Origin: Longimicrobium sp. | Lineage (GTDB): Bacteria; Gemmatimonadota; Gemmatimonadetes; Longimicrobiales; Longimicrobiaceae | Direction of reading: 5' to 3' | Assembly: GCF_035474595.1 (NCBI RefSeq) | Contig: NZ_DATIND010000154.1 | Span: 1-32,525 of the forward strand | DNA: 32,525 bases | Notes under the pieces: generated by a model | Told to the model about the DNA's origin: nothing | Databases searched by the model: none | The model's input: the letters and a program-made list of their open reading frames with translations, nothing else | Position numbers and translations under genes: made by a program | Shown: in pieces, positions 24,672 to 30,720 of the stretch | Position numbering within the stretch: the first letter of the stretch is position 1 | How the letters are laid out: each line of letters begins with the position of its first letter

Positions 24672-25467
24672 GCTCGCCCCTCACGGCGGCCGCGATGCGG
24701 TCCGGGTCGCGCCCGTTCACCACCTGGAACTGCGTCACCAGCCGCGCGGTCAGCAGGATGTCGGGGAGCACCTCGTCGAACGGCAGGCTCTTGAGCGCCC
24801 TGCGCTTCAGCTCCCTGGCGCCGATCGAGTCGATGAACGACGCGTTCGGGTTCTCGCGCGGATCCTCGGTGTAGAGGCCGTCGACGTCCTTCACCAGCGT
24901 CACCGACTTGCACCCGAAGCACTCGCCCAGGATCAGGCACCCCGCGTCGGTGCGGTGCGGGGGGATGCGGCCGACTGCGGGCGGGTGCTCCCAGAGCGAG
25001 TAGGGCGGCACGCCGTTGAAGATCACCCCCGGCGCGGAGTGGATGAAGAGGGGGAGGAGGTGCCCGAAGATCTCGGGGGGGATGGCCACCACGCCGTGCG
25101 GCGCCAGCAGCGTTCCCAGGATGTGCGCGTTCCCCAGCGCGTCGGCCACGGAGATCTGCGCCAGCACGCCGGTCGGCAGGCCGAGATCCAGGCCGATGGA
25201 GAAGACGTGGCGGCTGCGCACCCCGCCGCCCACGCCCAGGATGAGCCGCTCCGTCTTCAGCAGCTCGCCCAGCACGTCCACCACGGGGTACGCCACCGCC
25301 TTCCCCGCGTCCAGGATCGAGCGCCCGCCCACCTTCACCACGTGCACGTGCGGCAGCATCCGCACCACGGGGCTCTCGGTGGATGCCATCACCTGCTTGT
25401 CCAGCAGGCTCTCGCGCATGAGCATCGACTGCACGTGGTGCCGCGCGTCCAGAGGAGATTCGAGCAT
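24643..25467 (-). CDS. mosA: Molybdenum storage protein alpha-type subunit (UMP-kinase fold)
   Basis: This 274-aa protein has the amino-acid-kinase fold of bacterial UMP kinase but matches the molybdenum storage protein of Azotobacter much better (recalled sequences). That protein is a hexameric cage that packs polymolybdate clusters using ATP. Visible motifs are VVKVGGRS (Lys45), the loop GVGGGVRSRH (78-87) followed by VFSIGLDLGLPTGVLA, VPPYSLWEHPPAVGRIPPHRTDAG (143-166) and VKDVDGLYTEDP. GLDLGLP and the GRIPPHR-TD segment are shared with MosA. The N-terminal extension before the first strand is also a storage-protein trait. The ATG at 25467 has no clear ribosome site; an ATG at codon 15 is an alternative. 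It is not the housekeeping pyrH: the length and central insert differ. Confidence 0.87.
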   Translation of the reverse strand: MLESPLDARHHVQSMLMRESLLDKQVMASTESPVVRMLPHVHVVKVGGRSILDAGKAVAYPVVDVLGELLKTERLILGVGGGVRSRHVFSIGLDLGLPTGVLAQISVADALGNAHILGTLLAPHGVVAIPPEIFGHLLPLFIHSAPGVIFNGVPPYSLWEHPPAVGRIPPHRTDAGCLILGECFGCKSVTLVKDVDGLYTEDPRENPNASFIDSIGARELKRRALKSLPFDEVLPDILLTARLVTQFQVVNGRDPDRIAAAVRGEHAGTIVYAD

Positions 25468-25592
25468 CGCGTATGTGTCTGCGAAATGGGGAGATGGAGA
25501 ATTCGCTTGCGAGAACCGTCCTCGGCGACCGGGCGGATCGCGTGCATGGATCGCCGCGAAGCCGGCCGTCCATCGCGAGCCGGCGCCCGATC

Positions 25593-25664
25593 CCGAGCCG
25601 AACAGCCTCGCGCAGTTTGCGAGGCTTCCCGTAGTTGTTGCTGCGGCTTCAGCCGCCGGTGGAT
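25593..25664 (-). repeat. Dispersed repeat A, copy 4, between mosB and mosA
   Basis: On the minus strand the 41-base core is identical to the other copies. The first palindrome reads GCGGCT-GA-AGCCGC, where copies 2 and 3 have GCGACT/AGTCGC: both sides changed together, so pairing is kept. Its right flank GTTCGGCTCGG matches copy 1. It lies in the 209-bp spacer between the two storage-protein genes. Confidence 0.88.
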
Positions 25665-25676
25665 ATCGGCACCCGC

Positions 25677-26492
25677 TCAATCCGCCGTGATCACCGTCCC
25701 CACGTCCTCGCCCTCCAGCGCGCGGGTCAGGTTCCCGCGCACCAGCCCGTTGATCACGCGGATCTCGCGGCGGTTCTCGGCGTGCTCCATCAGCTCCAGC
25801 ACCGCGCGCTCCACCACCACGTCGTCCAGGTCCATCTCCTTCAATTCCGACAGGGAGATGCGGGGGATGAACTTCGCGTTGCGGTCCTTCTTGGGGTCGG
25901 CCGTGTACAGTCCGTCCTCGTCCTTCACGTAGATCATCGAGCGCGTGCCGAACACCTCGCTCACCAGGAAGCACCCGGTGTCGGTGCGGTGCGGCGGAAT
26001 GCGGCCCACGGCGGGGTTCTGCTGCCAGAAGGTGTAGGGCGGCATGCCGAAGAAGATGCACGCGCCGCGCTCCTCCAGATACAGCGGCAGCTGCGGGAAC
26101 TGCGCGGGCTCGATGAACGGGATGCCATGCTTCGCGAGGAGATAGTGCAGCATCCGCGCGTTCTGCATGCTCACGAAGGTCCCCAGCACGCTCAGCACGC
26201 CGGTCGGCATCCCCAGGTCGATCCCCACGCTGTACGCGTGCCGCGCCCGCGTCCCCGCGCCGGTGCCGATGATCATCTGGTGGCGCCCCAGGTTCTCCAC
26301 GATCTCCTCGATCAGCGGGAACACCGCCGCGCGCCCGCGGTCGATGAAGCTCTGGCCGCCCACCTTCACCACGTTGGCCTGGGGAAGGATCTGGACTACG
26401 GGGTGCCCCGTGGTCCGTTCCAGCAGCGTGGCGTCGGTCAGGTTGCCGTCCACCAGCGAGCGGCCCAGCTCGGTCAGCAGTTCGTTCTGCAT
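25677..26492 (-). CDS. mosB: Molybdenum storage protein beta-type subunit (UMP-kinase fold)
   Basis: This 271-aa protein is the likely second subunit of a molybdenum storage cage, very close in length to Azotobacter MosB (about 270 aa, recalled). Shared motifs are VVKVGGQSFIDRGRAAVFPLI (near residue 41), IIGTGAGTRARHAYSVG (from 74), the LLAKHGIP segment, PPYTFWQQNPAVGRIPPHRTDTGCFL (from 151), VKDEDGLYTADP (179-190), FIPRIS and a C-terminus of the form VINGLVRGNLTRALEGEDVGT. This last segment is almost the same as in MosB. Expected partners are MosA subunits and ATP. The start at 26492 lacks a visible ribosome site. The spacer to mosA holds repeat A copy 4; both genes lie on the same strand and read mosB then mosA. 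Confidence 0.9.
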   Translation of the reverse strand: MQNELLTELGRSLVDGNLTDATLLERTTGHPVVQILPQANVVKVGGQSFIDRGRAAVFPLIEEIVENLGRHQMIIGTGAGTRARHAYSVGIDLGMPTGVLSVLGTFVSMQNARMLHYLLAKHGIPFIEPAQFPQLPLYLEERGACIFFGMPPYTFWQQNPAVGRIPPHRTDTGCFLVSEVFGTRSMIYVKDEDGLYTADPKKDRNAKFIPRISLSELKEMDLDDVVVERAVLELMEHAENRREIRVINGLVRGNLTRALEGEDVGTVITAD

Positions 26493-26593
26493 CGTGTTGG
26501 GAGATGGGGATGGGAAGCCCCGGCGTGCGGCCGAGGCGCGTGTCGTGTGGACGGCGGGACCGTGCGCCCGCTGGCGCGTTCCGGCCGGTTTCG

Positions 26594-27412
26594 TCAGTCG
26601 ATGGGGATCTGGATGGCGGCGATCTCGAACGCCTCCTCCTGCGGCAGCGGCGCGTCGATGCTCCCGAACCGCTCCGCCGCCCAGCCGCGCAGCCCGGCGA
26701 GCACGCGGGCCTTCACCTCCGCGGGAACGTCGATCCCCGCCAGCCCGCTTTTCCCCTCCCACGCGGCGATCGAGTCCGCCGGGCGGTGCCGCGTCGTCCA
26801 CCGCGACGCGACCCGCGGCTCGGCGCGGCGCCCGCCCAGCCGCTCCAGCGCGCCGAAGACGGCTTCCGCGCCCGCGTCGCCGCTGCGGCCGCGGTAGCCC
26901 TGCGCCTCCAGCAGCTGCCGCATCCGGCGCCGCATCTCGCTCTTCGGCGAGTCCGGCGGCCTCCGCACGCGCCCGGCGACGAGCCATCCTCCCGGCGCGC
27001 GCAGCACCCGCCGCGTCTCCGCCACCACGTGCGCGGGGTCCAGGTGGTGCAGCGCCCGCGCGCAGAAGATCACCGCGACGCTGCGATCGTCGGCGGGCCA
27101 GCGCTCGTTCCCGTCCGCCACGTGCACCGGGTCGCCGAAGCCCACACCGGACAGCAGCTCGCGGAACACCTCCACCATCGCCGGCGAGCGGTCGAAGCCG
27201 ATGTAGCGCGACGTCCTGCGCACCAGCGGCAGGCTGAGCGAGCCGGTTCCCGTGCCGATATCCAGCAGCAGGTCGCCCTCGCCGAGGCCGGTGATGGACA
27301 CGACCGCGTCCGCCACCGCCTCCGCCACCTGGATGGGGATGCCGGCGCGTTCGTCGAAATGCGTAGCCTGATCGTCGTAGAGCACGCAGGAGGATACGGC
27401 CAACTGCAACAT
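26594..27412 (-). CDS. Class I SAM-dependent methyltransferase
   Basis: This 272-aa cytoplasmic protein carries the SAM-binding loop LLLDIGTGTGSLSLPLV near residue 50, followed by YIGFDRSPAMVEV, DDRSVAVIFCARALHHLDP and the post-methyltransferase-I strand RRVLRAPGGWLVAG. The N-terminal YDDQATHFDERAGI is typical of methyltransferases of the Methyltransf_11/25 type acting on small molecules or quinone-like substrates, but the substrate cannot be told. The start at 27412 is uncertain: no ribosome site is visible and in-frame ATGs lie further upstream. It lies 101 bases upstream of mosB on the same strand and could share its transcript. It is divergent from the next methyltransferase gene. Confidence 0.83.
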   Translation of the reverse strand: MLQLAVSSCVLYDDQATHFDERAGIPIQVAEAVADAVVSITGLGEGDLLLDIGTGTGSLSLPLVRRTSRYIGFDRSPAMVEVFRELLSGVGFGDPVHVADGNERWPADDRSVAVIFCARALHHLDPAHVVAETRRVLRAPGGWLVAGRVRRPPDSPKSEMRRRMRQLLEAQGYRGRSGDAGAEAVFGALERLGGRRAEPRVASRWTTRHRPADSIAAWEGKSGLAGIDVPAEVKARVLAGLRGWAAERFGSIDAPLPQEEAFEIAAIQIPID

Positions 27413-27629
27413 TCTGCAACGTATTCCGGCGCGTTCTGCGAGCACGGAGAAGCGTCCGGGCCGCATCGTCCGGCAACGGGAGATGCCACGCACGCGCGTA
27501 ACTCGCATCCCCGCCACGCCATGGCGGAACCGCCGGGATCGGCTCGCCGCACGGGCGGAACACGAGGAGGGGGATGCGAGGTATGTGGATGCGACACCCG
27601 CCGCGTTTCACCCCACCGTGAGGCCGCCG

Positions 27630-28193
27630 ATGCGCACCCAGCCCGAGCCCGCCGAGCGCTACCGCCCGTTCGCCAGCATCCCGCGCCGGAACCTGATGCA
27701 GGAGTACCTGGAGGTGCCGGCGCTCATCCGCGCGCTCGGCATCCCGCGCGGCAAGCGCATCCTGGAGGTCGGCTGCGGGCGGGGGATGGCGCTCCCGCCG
27801 ATCGCGAAGCTGTGCGCCCCCGCGCGCCTGGTCGGCCTGGACATTGATGCGGAGGCCCTCGCGGACGCCCGCCGCCACGTCGCGGAGCGCCACGTCGCCG
27901 CCGAGCTGGTCGACGGCGACGTCCGCGCGATCCCCTTCCCCGACGCATCGTTCGATGTGGTGGTGGACTTCGGCACCTGCTTCCACATCTCCCACCCGGA
28001 GCAGGCGCTGGCCGAGATCACGCGCGTGCTGGCGCCGGGCGGGTGGTTCGTCTACGAGACGCCGGTGAGCCAGCTTCTGTCGCACCCCGTCCGCTCGTTC
28101 GGCCGGCGTCTGCCGTGGCGCGCCGCCCCGTCGCTCGCGCGCTTCCGCGGCCGCCTCCTCTGGGGTGCCCGCCGCAAGTCGGCGCAGGCATAG
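27630..28193 (+). CDS. Class I SAM-dependent methyltransferase (small)
   Basis: This 187-aa cytoplasmic enzyme has the SAM-binding motif RILEVGCGRGMALPPIA near residue 46, LVGLDIDAEAL, DGDVRAIPFPDASFDVVVDFGTCFHI and ITRVLAPGGWFVYETP, a complete Methyltransf_11 core. The C-terminus after the core is short and basic (RSFGRRLPWRAAPSLARFRGRLLWG), which might contact membranes or nucleic acid. The ATG at 27630 is chosen because GTGAGG lies upstream and the frame beyond it has no protein-like content. A strong hairpin ends the unit. The substrate is unknown. Confidence 0.86.
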   Translation: MRTQPEPAERYRPFASIPRRNLMQEYLEVPALIRALGIPRGKRILEVGCGRGMALPPIAKLCAPARLVGLDIDAEALADARRHVAERHVAAELVDGDVRAIPFPDASFDVVVDFGTCFHISHPEQALAEITRVLAPGGWFVYETPVSQLLSHPVRSFGRRLPWRAAPSLARFRGRLLWGARRKSAQA

Positions 28194-28204
28194 CGAACGA
28201 CAAA

Positions 28205-28231
28205 GGGGCCCGAGCGAAAAGCTCGGGCCCC
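28205..28231. terminator. Bidirectional hairpin terminator between convergent genes
   Basis: GGGGCCCGAGC pairs with GCTCGGGCCCC across a GAAAA loop. It sits 12 bases after the plus-strand methyltransferase gene. It also lies downstream of the minus-strand membrane-protein gene, where a short TTT follows the stem. It probably ends both transcripts. Confidence 0.85.
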
Positions 28232-28254
28232 CGCGATCGCAGATGCGATCAGTA

Positions 28255-28272
28255 TCAGCTCCAGTCGTCCAT
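28255..28272 (-). CDS. Possible five-codon mini-ORF with perfect ribosome site
   Basis: An ATG at 28272 begins the frame Met-Asp-Asp-Trp-Ser-stop. AAGGAG lies six bases upstream, the best Shine-Dalgarno spacing in the window. The mini-ORF is placed 20 bases after the stop of the membrane-protein gene and just before the bidirectional terminator. Most larger genes here lack such a good ribosome site, which is why this stands out. It may be a real tiny peptide, a regulatory element or chance. Confidence 0.3.
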   Translation of the reverse strand: MDDWS

Positions 28273-28292
28273 TTGACGCTCCTTCACTGTGT

Positions 28293-28982
28293 TTACCAGC
28301 TGATCTTATAGTAGCGCCCCGGCACCGGATTGTCAATCGCCACCGTGTACGCGCCCATGATCACGTCCAGTTCCAGCGTGTCGCACTCCAGCTCTTCGCC
28401 CGTGGACGAATGCGCGGAATACCGGGCGACAGCCGGCGGGTGCGAGGCGAAGGCGACCTGCAGGGTAATGTGGTCGCATCGCGTCACCGGCGACCAGCGC
28501 AGGAAGTGCTCCAGTGGCTTCCCGACGACCATGAGCGACTCGACGTGCACGAACTCGATCTCCTGGTTGCGCCGCAGCGGCTGCCCGAACCGCACGTAGC
28601 GCCGCTTCCATCCATCCGCACGATCGACGTTCGGATCGGCCTCCACCAGCGAGGGACGGATGGTCGGATGGCTGGATGACAGACGCTCATCGACCACGAC
28701 GATGTCTCCGAGCGGCCGCGAGCCCCACGGTACGCGGCTCAGGCTCGCGACACGCGAGACGATGCGGGCCTCGCGCCGGTGGATGTACGTATGGTCCGGA
28801 ACCACCACTCGCAGCGCCACGGTCTGCCGGCGATAGTAGAACTCCTGCGGCGTTTCGCGCGTGTCGCGCCGGCGCTTCCGTTCGGCAGCCATGCCGCGCA
28901 CCTTTCTCGCGCCGGGGAGAAGCACGCCTCCCGCGCCGAGTGCCGACAGCGCGATGCTGACCAGCGTCACGGAATCCAACAT
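28293..28982 (-). CDS. Membrane-anchored protein of unknown function
   Basis: This is a 229-aa protein. The first 25 residues form one hydrophobic segment (VTLVSIALSALGAGGVLLPG), followed by a very basic stretch (KVRGMAAERKRRRDTRE), which predicts an N-in or hairpin-type anchor with the bulk of the protein in the cytoplasm. The rest is rich in alternating strands (FYYRRQTVALRVVVPDHTYIHRRE, IEFVHVESLMVVGKPL, HITLQVAFASHPP) and ends with PVPGRYYKISW, like an immunoglobulin-type beta-sandwich. I do not recognise a named family. Codon use is less GC-rich than that of its neighbours, suggesting possible transfer. The intergenic region to its right is AT-richer (TTATTATCTAAAT near 29076) and probably holds divergent promoters. 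Confidence 0.75.
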   Translation of the reverse strand: MLDSVTLVSIALSALGAGGVLLPGARKVRGMAAERKRRRDTRETPQEFYYRRQTVALRVVVPDHTYIHRREARIVSRVASLSRVPWGSRPLGDIVVVDERLSSSHPTIRPSLVEADPNVDRADGWKRRYVRFGQPLRRNQEIEFVHVESLMVVGKPLEHFLRWSPVTRCDHITLQVAFASHPPAVARYSAHSSTGEELECDTLELDVIMGAYTVAIDNPVPGRYYKISW

Positions 28983-29217
28983 GGCGCCGTAGGCTCCTGT
29001 TCGGGGTTGGGGCTGGATTCAGGTGCAGTGAGTCGGCCGTGAAGAGCGGCCAATTTAGCGTGCGACCCTGAACATGAACAGAGTTATTATCTAAATCGGC
29101 TACCGATCGAGGGTTAGGAGGCCTTCTGGCTGGAAGGGAGCGAAAACACCTGCATTTCCGGCTCCGGGCTTGCATTGGAGCGTCGGAGAGCCCCGTCAAC
29201 CGAGGATTGGAGCGGAC

Positions 29218-29949
29218 GTGATCCCCCTTCGCGACGACAACCCCACCGAGCTCACGCCGTTCGTCACGATCGCGCTGATCCTGGCGAACTTCGCCGCGTG
29301 GGTGCTGCTGCAGGGCGCGGGGATGGACCCGGAGCGGCTGCAGGCGTCGGTCTACGCGTTCGGCACCGTGCCGTGCGAGATCACGCACGCCTGCGTCCGC
29401 GAGAACGGCGGGCTGGGGTGGGGCGAGCTGCTCACGTCGATGTTCATGCACGGCGGGTGGGAGCACATCCTGGGCAACATGCTGTTCCTGTGGGTGTTCG
29501 GGAACAACATCGAGGACTCGATGGGGCACGTCCGCTTCATCGTGTTCTACCTGGTCTGCGGCGTGGCGGCGGGGCTGGCGCACGTCCTCCTCTCGCCGGG
29601 GAGCGAGATCCCCGCGGTGGGGGCCAGCGGCGCCATCAGCGGGGTGATGGGCGCCTACGTTGTCCTGTATCCCCAGGCGCGGGTGCAGACCTGGGTGCCG
29701 CCGCTGTTCATCGTGCACATCCGCGCGTGGTTCTTCCTCATCTACTGGTTCGCCTTCCAGCTCCTGTCGGGCGTGGGCAGCCTGGGCGGGCGCGACACCG
29801 GCGGCGTGGCGGTGTGGGCGCACGTGGGCGGGTTCGTGGCCGGGGTGGTGCTGATCAAGATCTTCCAGAACCGCACCCTCGTCGCCGCACGGCAGCACGG
29901 CGTCGTCCTCACGCGCGACCAGGTCGCGCGCGACGAGTGGCGGCTGTGA
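29218..29949 (+). CDS. Rhomboid-family intramembrane serine protease
   Basis: This 243-aa polytopic membrane protein should cut transmembrane segments of other proteins. The catalytic Ser is Ser137 in GASGAISG and the catalytic His is His202 in WAHVGGFVAG. The preceding HGGWEHILGNMLFLWVFGNNIED is the typical rhomboid segment with its Asn-rich helix. The N-terminal IPLRDDNPTELTPFVTIALILAN is highly typical of this subgroup. The GTG at 29218 is chosen because TTGGAG lies six bases upstream and the family-like sequence begins there; a TTG at 29170 would add unrelated residues. The gene is alone on its strand. Substrates are unknown. Confidence 0.94.
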   Translation: MIPLRDDNPTELTPFVTIALILANFAAWVLLQGAGMDPERLQASVYAFGTVPCEITHACVRENGGLGWGELLTSMFMHGGWEHILGNMLFLWVFGNNIEDSMGHVRFIVFYLVCGVAAGLAHVLLSPGSEIPAVGASGAISGVMGAYVVLYPQARVQTWVPPLFIVHIRAWFFLIYWFAFQLLSGVGSLGGRDTGGVAVWAHVGGFVAGVVLIKIFQNRTLVAARQHGVVLTRDQVARDEWRL

Positions 29950-30026
29950 CCGGCCGCTGATCGCCCCTGCGGCGCGCGGATCCCCAAGCCGCATCGCCGG
30001 GCGGAATAGAGGTTTGTCGCTCCGGC

Positions 30027-30053
30027 TTGAGCGGTTCCCGGCAGAAATATACC
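30027..30053 (+). promoter_or_regulatory. Possible promoter of the cysteine-rich precursor gene
   Basis: TTGAGC and TATACC are separated by 15 bases, shorter than the usual 17. The pair lies about 60 bases before the ATG of the precursor at 30111. It is the only AT-richer site in this spacer, which makes it a reasonable but weak candidate. Confidence 0.35.
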
Positions 30054-30110
30054 TTCCGGTTCCATCCTTTCGGCCCGGTTCCGCCCATCCCCACCCGATC
30101 CGGTACCCCC

Positions 30111-30473
30111 ATGCCAAAGCACAAGCTCACGCTCGACTCGCTGCAGGTGGAAACGTTCGACACGGTCGCGGGCGCGCGTCCGCCCAAGGGAACGGTGTAC
30201 GGCAACGACTACACCGACACCATCTGGTGCGCGACCTGCGGCCAGACGTGCAACGCCTTCAACCAGGTGTGCACCTTCAACCAGGCGTACACCTGCGGCT
30301 GCCCCACCAACGCCGGCTGCGCCACGCAGGCCGTATCGTGCCAGGGGACGTGCGATCCGTGCACCGACGGCTACACCTGCGTGAACACCTGCGGCGCGCA
30401 CACCTGCATCTGCAGCGCGTTCTGCAACACCATCGACGTGTGCGAGACGGCGCCGGAAACGGGGTGCGTGTGA
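30111..30473 (+). CDS. Large Cys-rich RiPP precursor-like peptide with pinensin-type leader
   Basis: This 120-aa peptide begins with a leader of the form KLTLDSLQVETF, matching the LxLDxLxVExF pattern of the peptide at 11176. From residue 40 on, the core has 17 cysteines (40, 43, 47, 54, 62, 64, 70, 77, 81, 84, 90, 94, 99, 101, 105, 111, 119) together with many Thr and several Ser residues. This is the make-up expected for thioether or disulfide cross-linking. No modification, cleavage or export gene is adjacent, so it is an orphan. The ATG at 30111 is chosen because the leader starts there; the 28 in-frame codons upstream look non-coding. A metal-binding or disulfide-rich secreted peptide is the alternative. 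Confidence 0.75.
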   Translation: MPKHKLTLDSLQVETFDTVAGARPPKGTVYGNDYTDTIWCATCGQTCNAFNQVCTFNQAYTCGCPTNAGCATQAVSCQGTCDPCTDGYTCVNTCGAHTCICSAFCNTIDVCETAPETGCV

Positions 30474-30537
30474 GGCGAAGGACTGCGGCATCGCCGTTCG
30501 CCATCGCCCCGGCCGATCCCTTCGGCGACCCGGTGGA

Positions 30538-30566
30538 CGCCGCGCGCGGTCCGGTTGCGCGCGGCG
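30538..30566 (+). terminator. Hairpin downstream of the Cys-rich precursor gene
   Basis: CGCCGCGCGC pairs with GCGCGCGGCG across a nine-base loop, about 65 bases past the precursor stop codon. It has no T-run. It is followed closely by the longer nested hairpin upstream of the adenosine deaminase gene. Confidence 0.5.
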
Positions 30567-30604
30567 AACCGGGACTGTAGAATCCCACACCGGGTCGGTA
30601 ATCT

Positions 30605-30664
30605 GACCTCCGACGCGGGTGGCGCCCCTCCTGGGGACGCCACCCGTTCGCGTATCCGGAGGTC
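30605..30664 (+). promoter_or_regulatory. Long nested hairpin upstream of adenosine deaminase
   Basis: Four stem segments stack in one 60-base structure: GACCTCCG/CGGAGGTC, ACGC/GCGT, GGGTGGCG/CGCCACCC and CCCC/GGGG, 24 pairs in total. Three short bulges (3, 4 and 1 bases) all lie on the right side, and the loop is TCCT. It ends 56 bases before the add start codon. It could be an attenuator, a processed leader or the terminator of the preceding transcript. I do not recognise a known riboswitch class. Confidence 0.5.
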
Positions 30665-30720
30665 CCGAGCCGGTGCCGCGCAGGCCGCGCGGCCCCGAAG
30701 CCCAAAGCGGAAGAGGCGAG

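Noticed and set aside
1-25664. Possible CRISPR array from the recurring hairpin repeats
   Set aside because: The copies are thousands of bases apart, occur in both orientations, and have no spacers of regular length. No cas gene is present.
24643-26492. Calling both UMP-kinase-fold genes housekeeping pyrH
   Set aside because: Two adjacent, different copies with N-terminal extensions, the IPPHRTD segment and MosB-like C-terminal motifs fit the molybdenum storage protein better than UMP kinase.
30014-30580. A 188-codon plus-strand open frame overlapping the Cys-rich precursor
   Set aside because: It is in another frame of the precursor gene; the leader motif and the regular Cys pattern identify the other frame as real.
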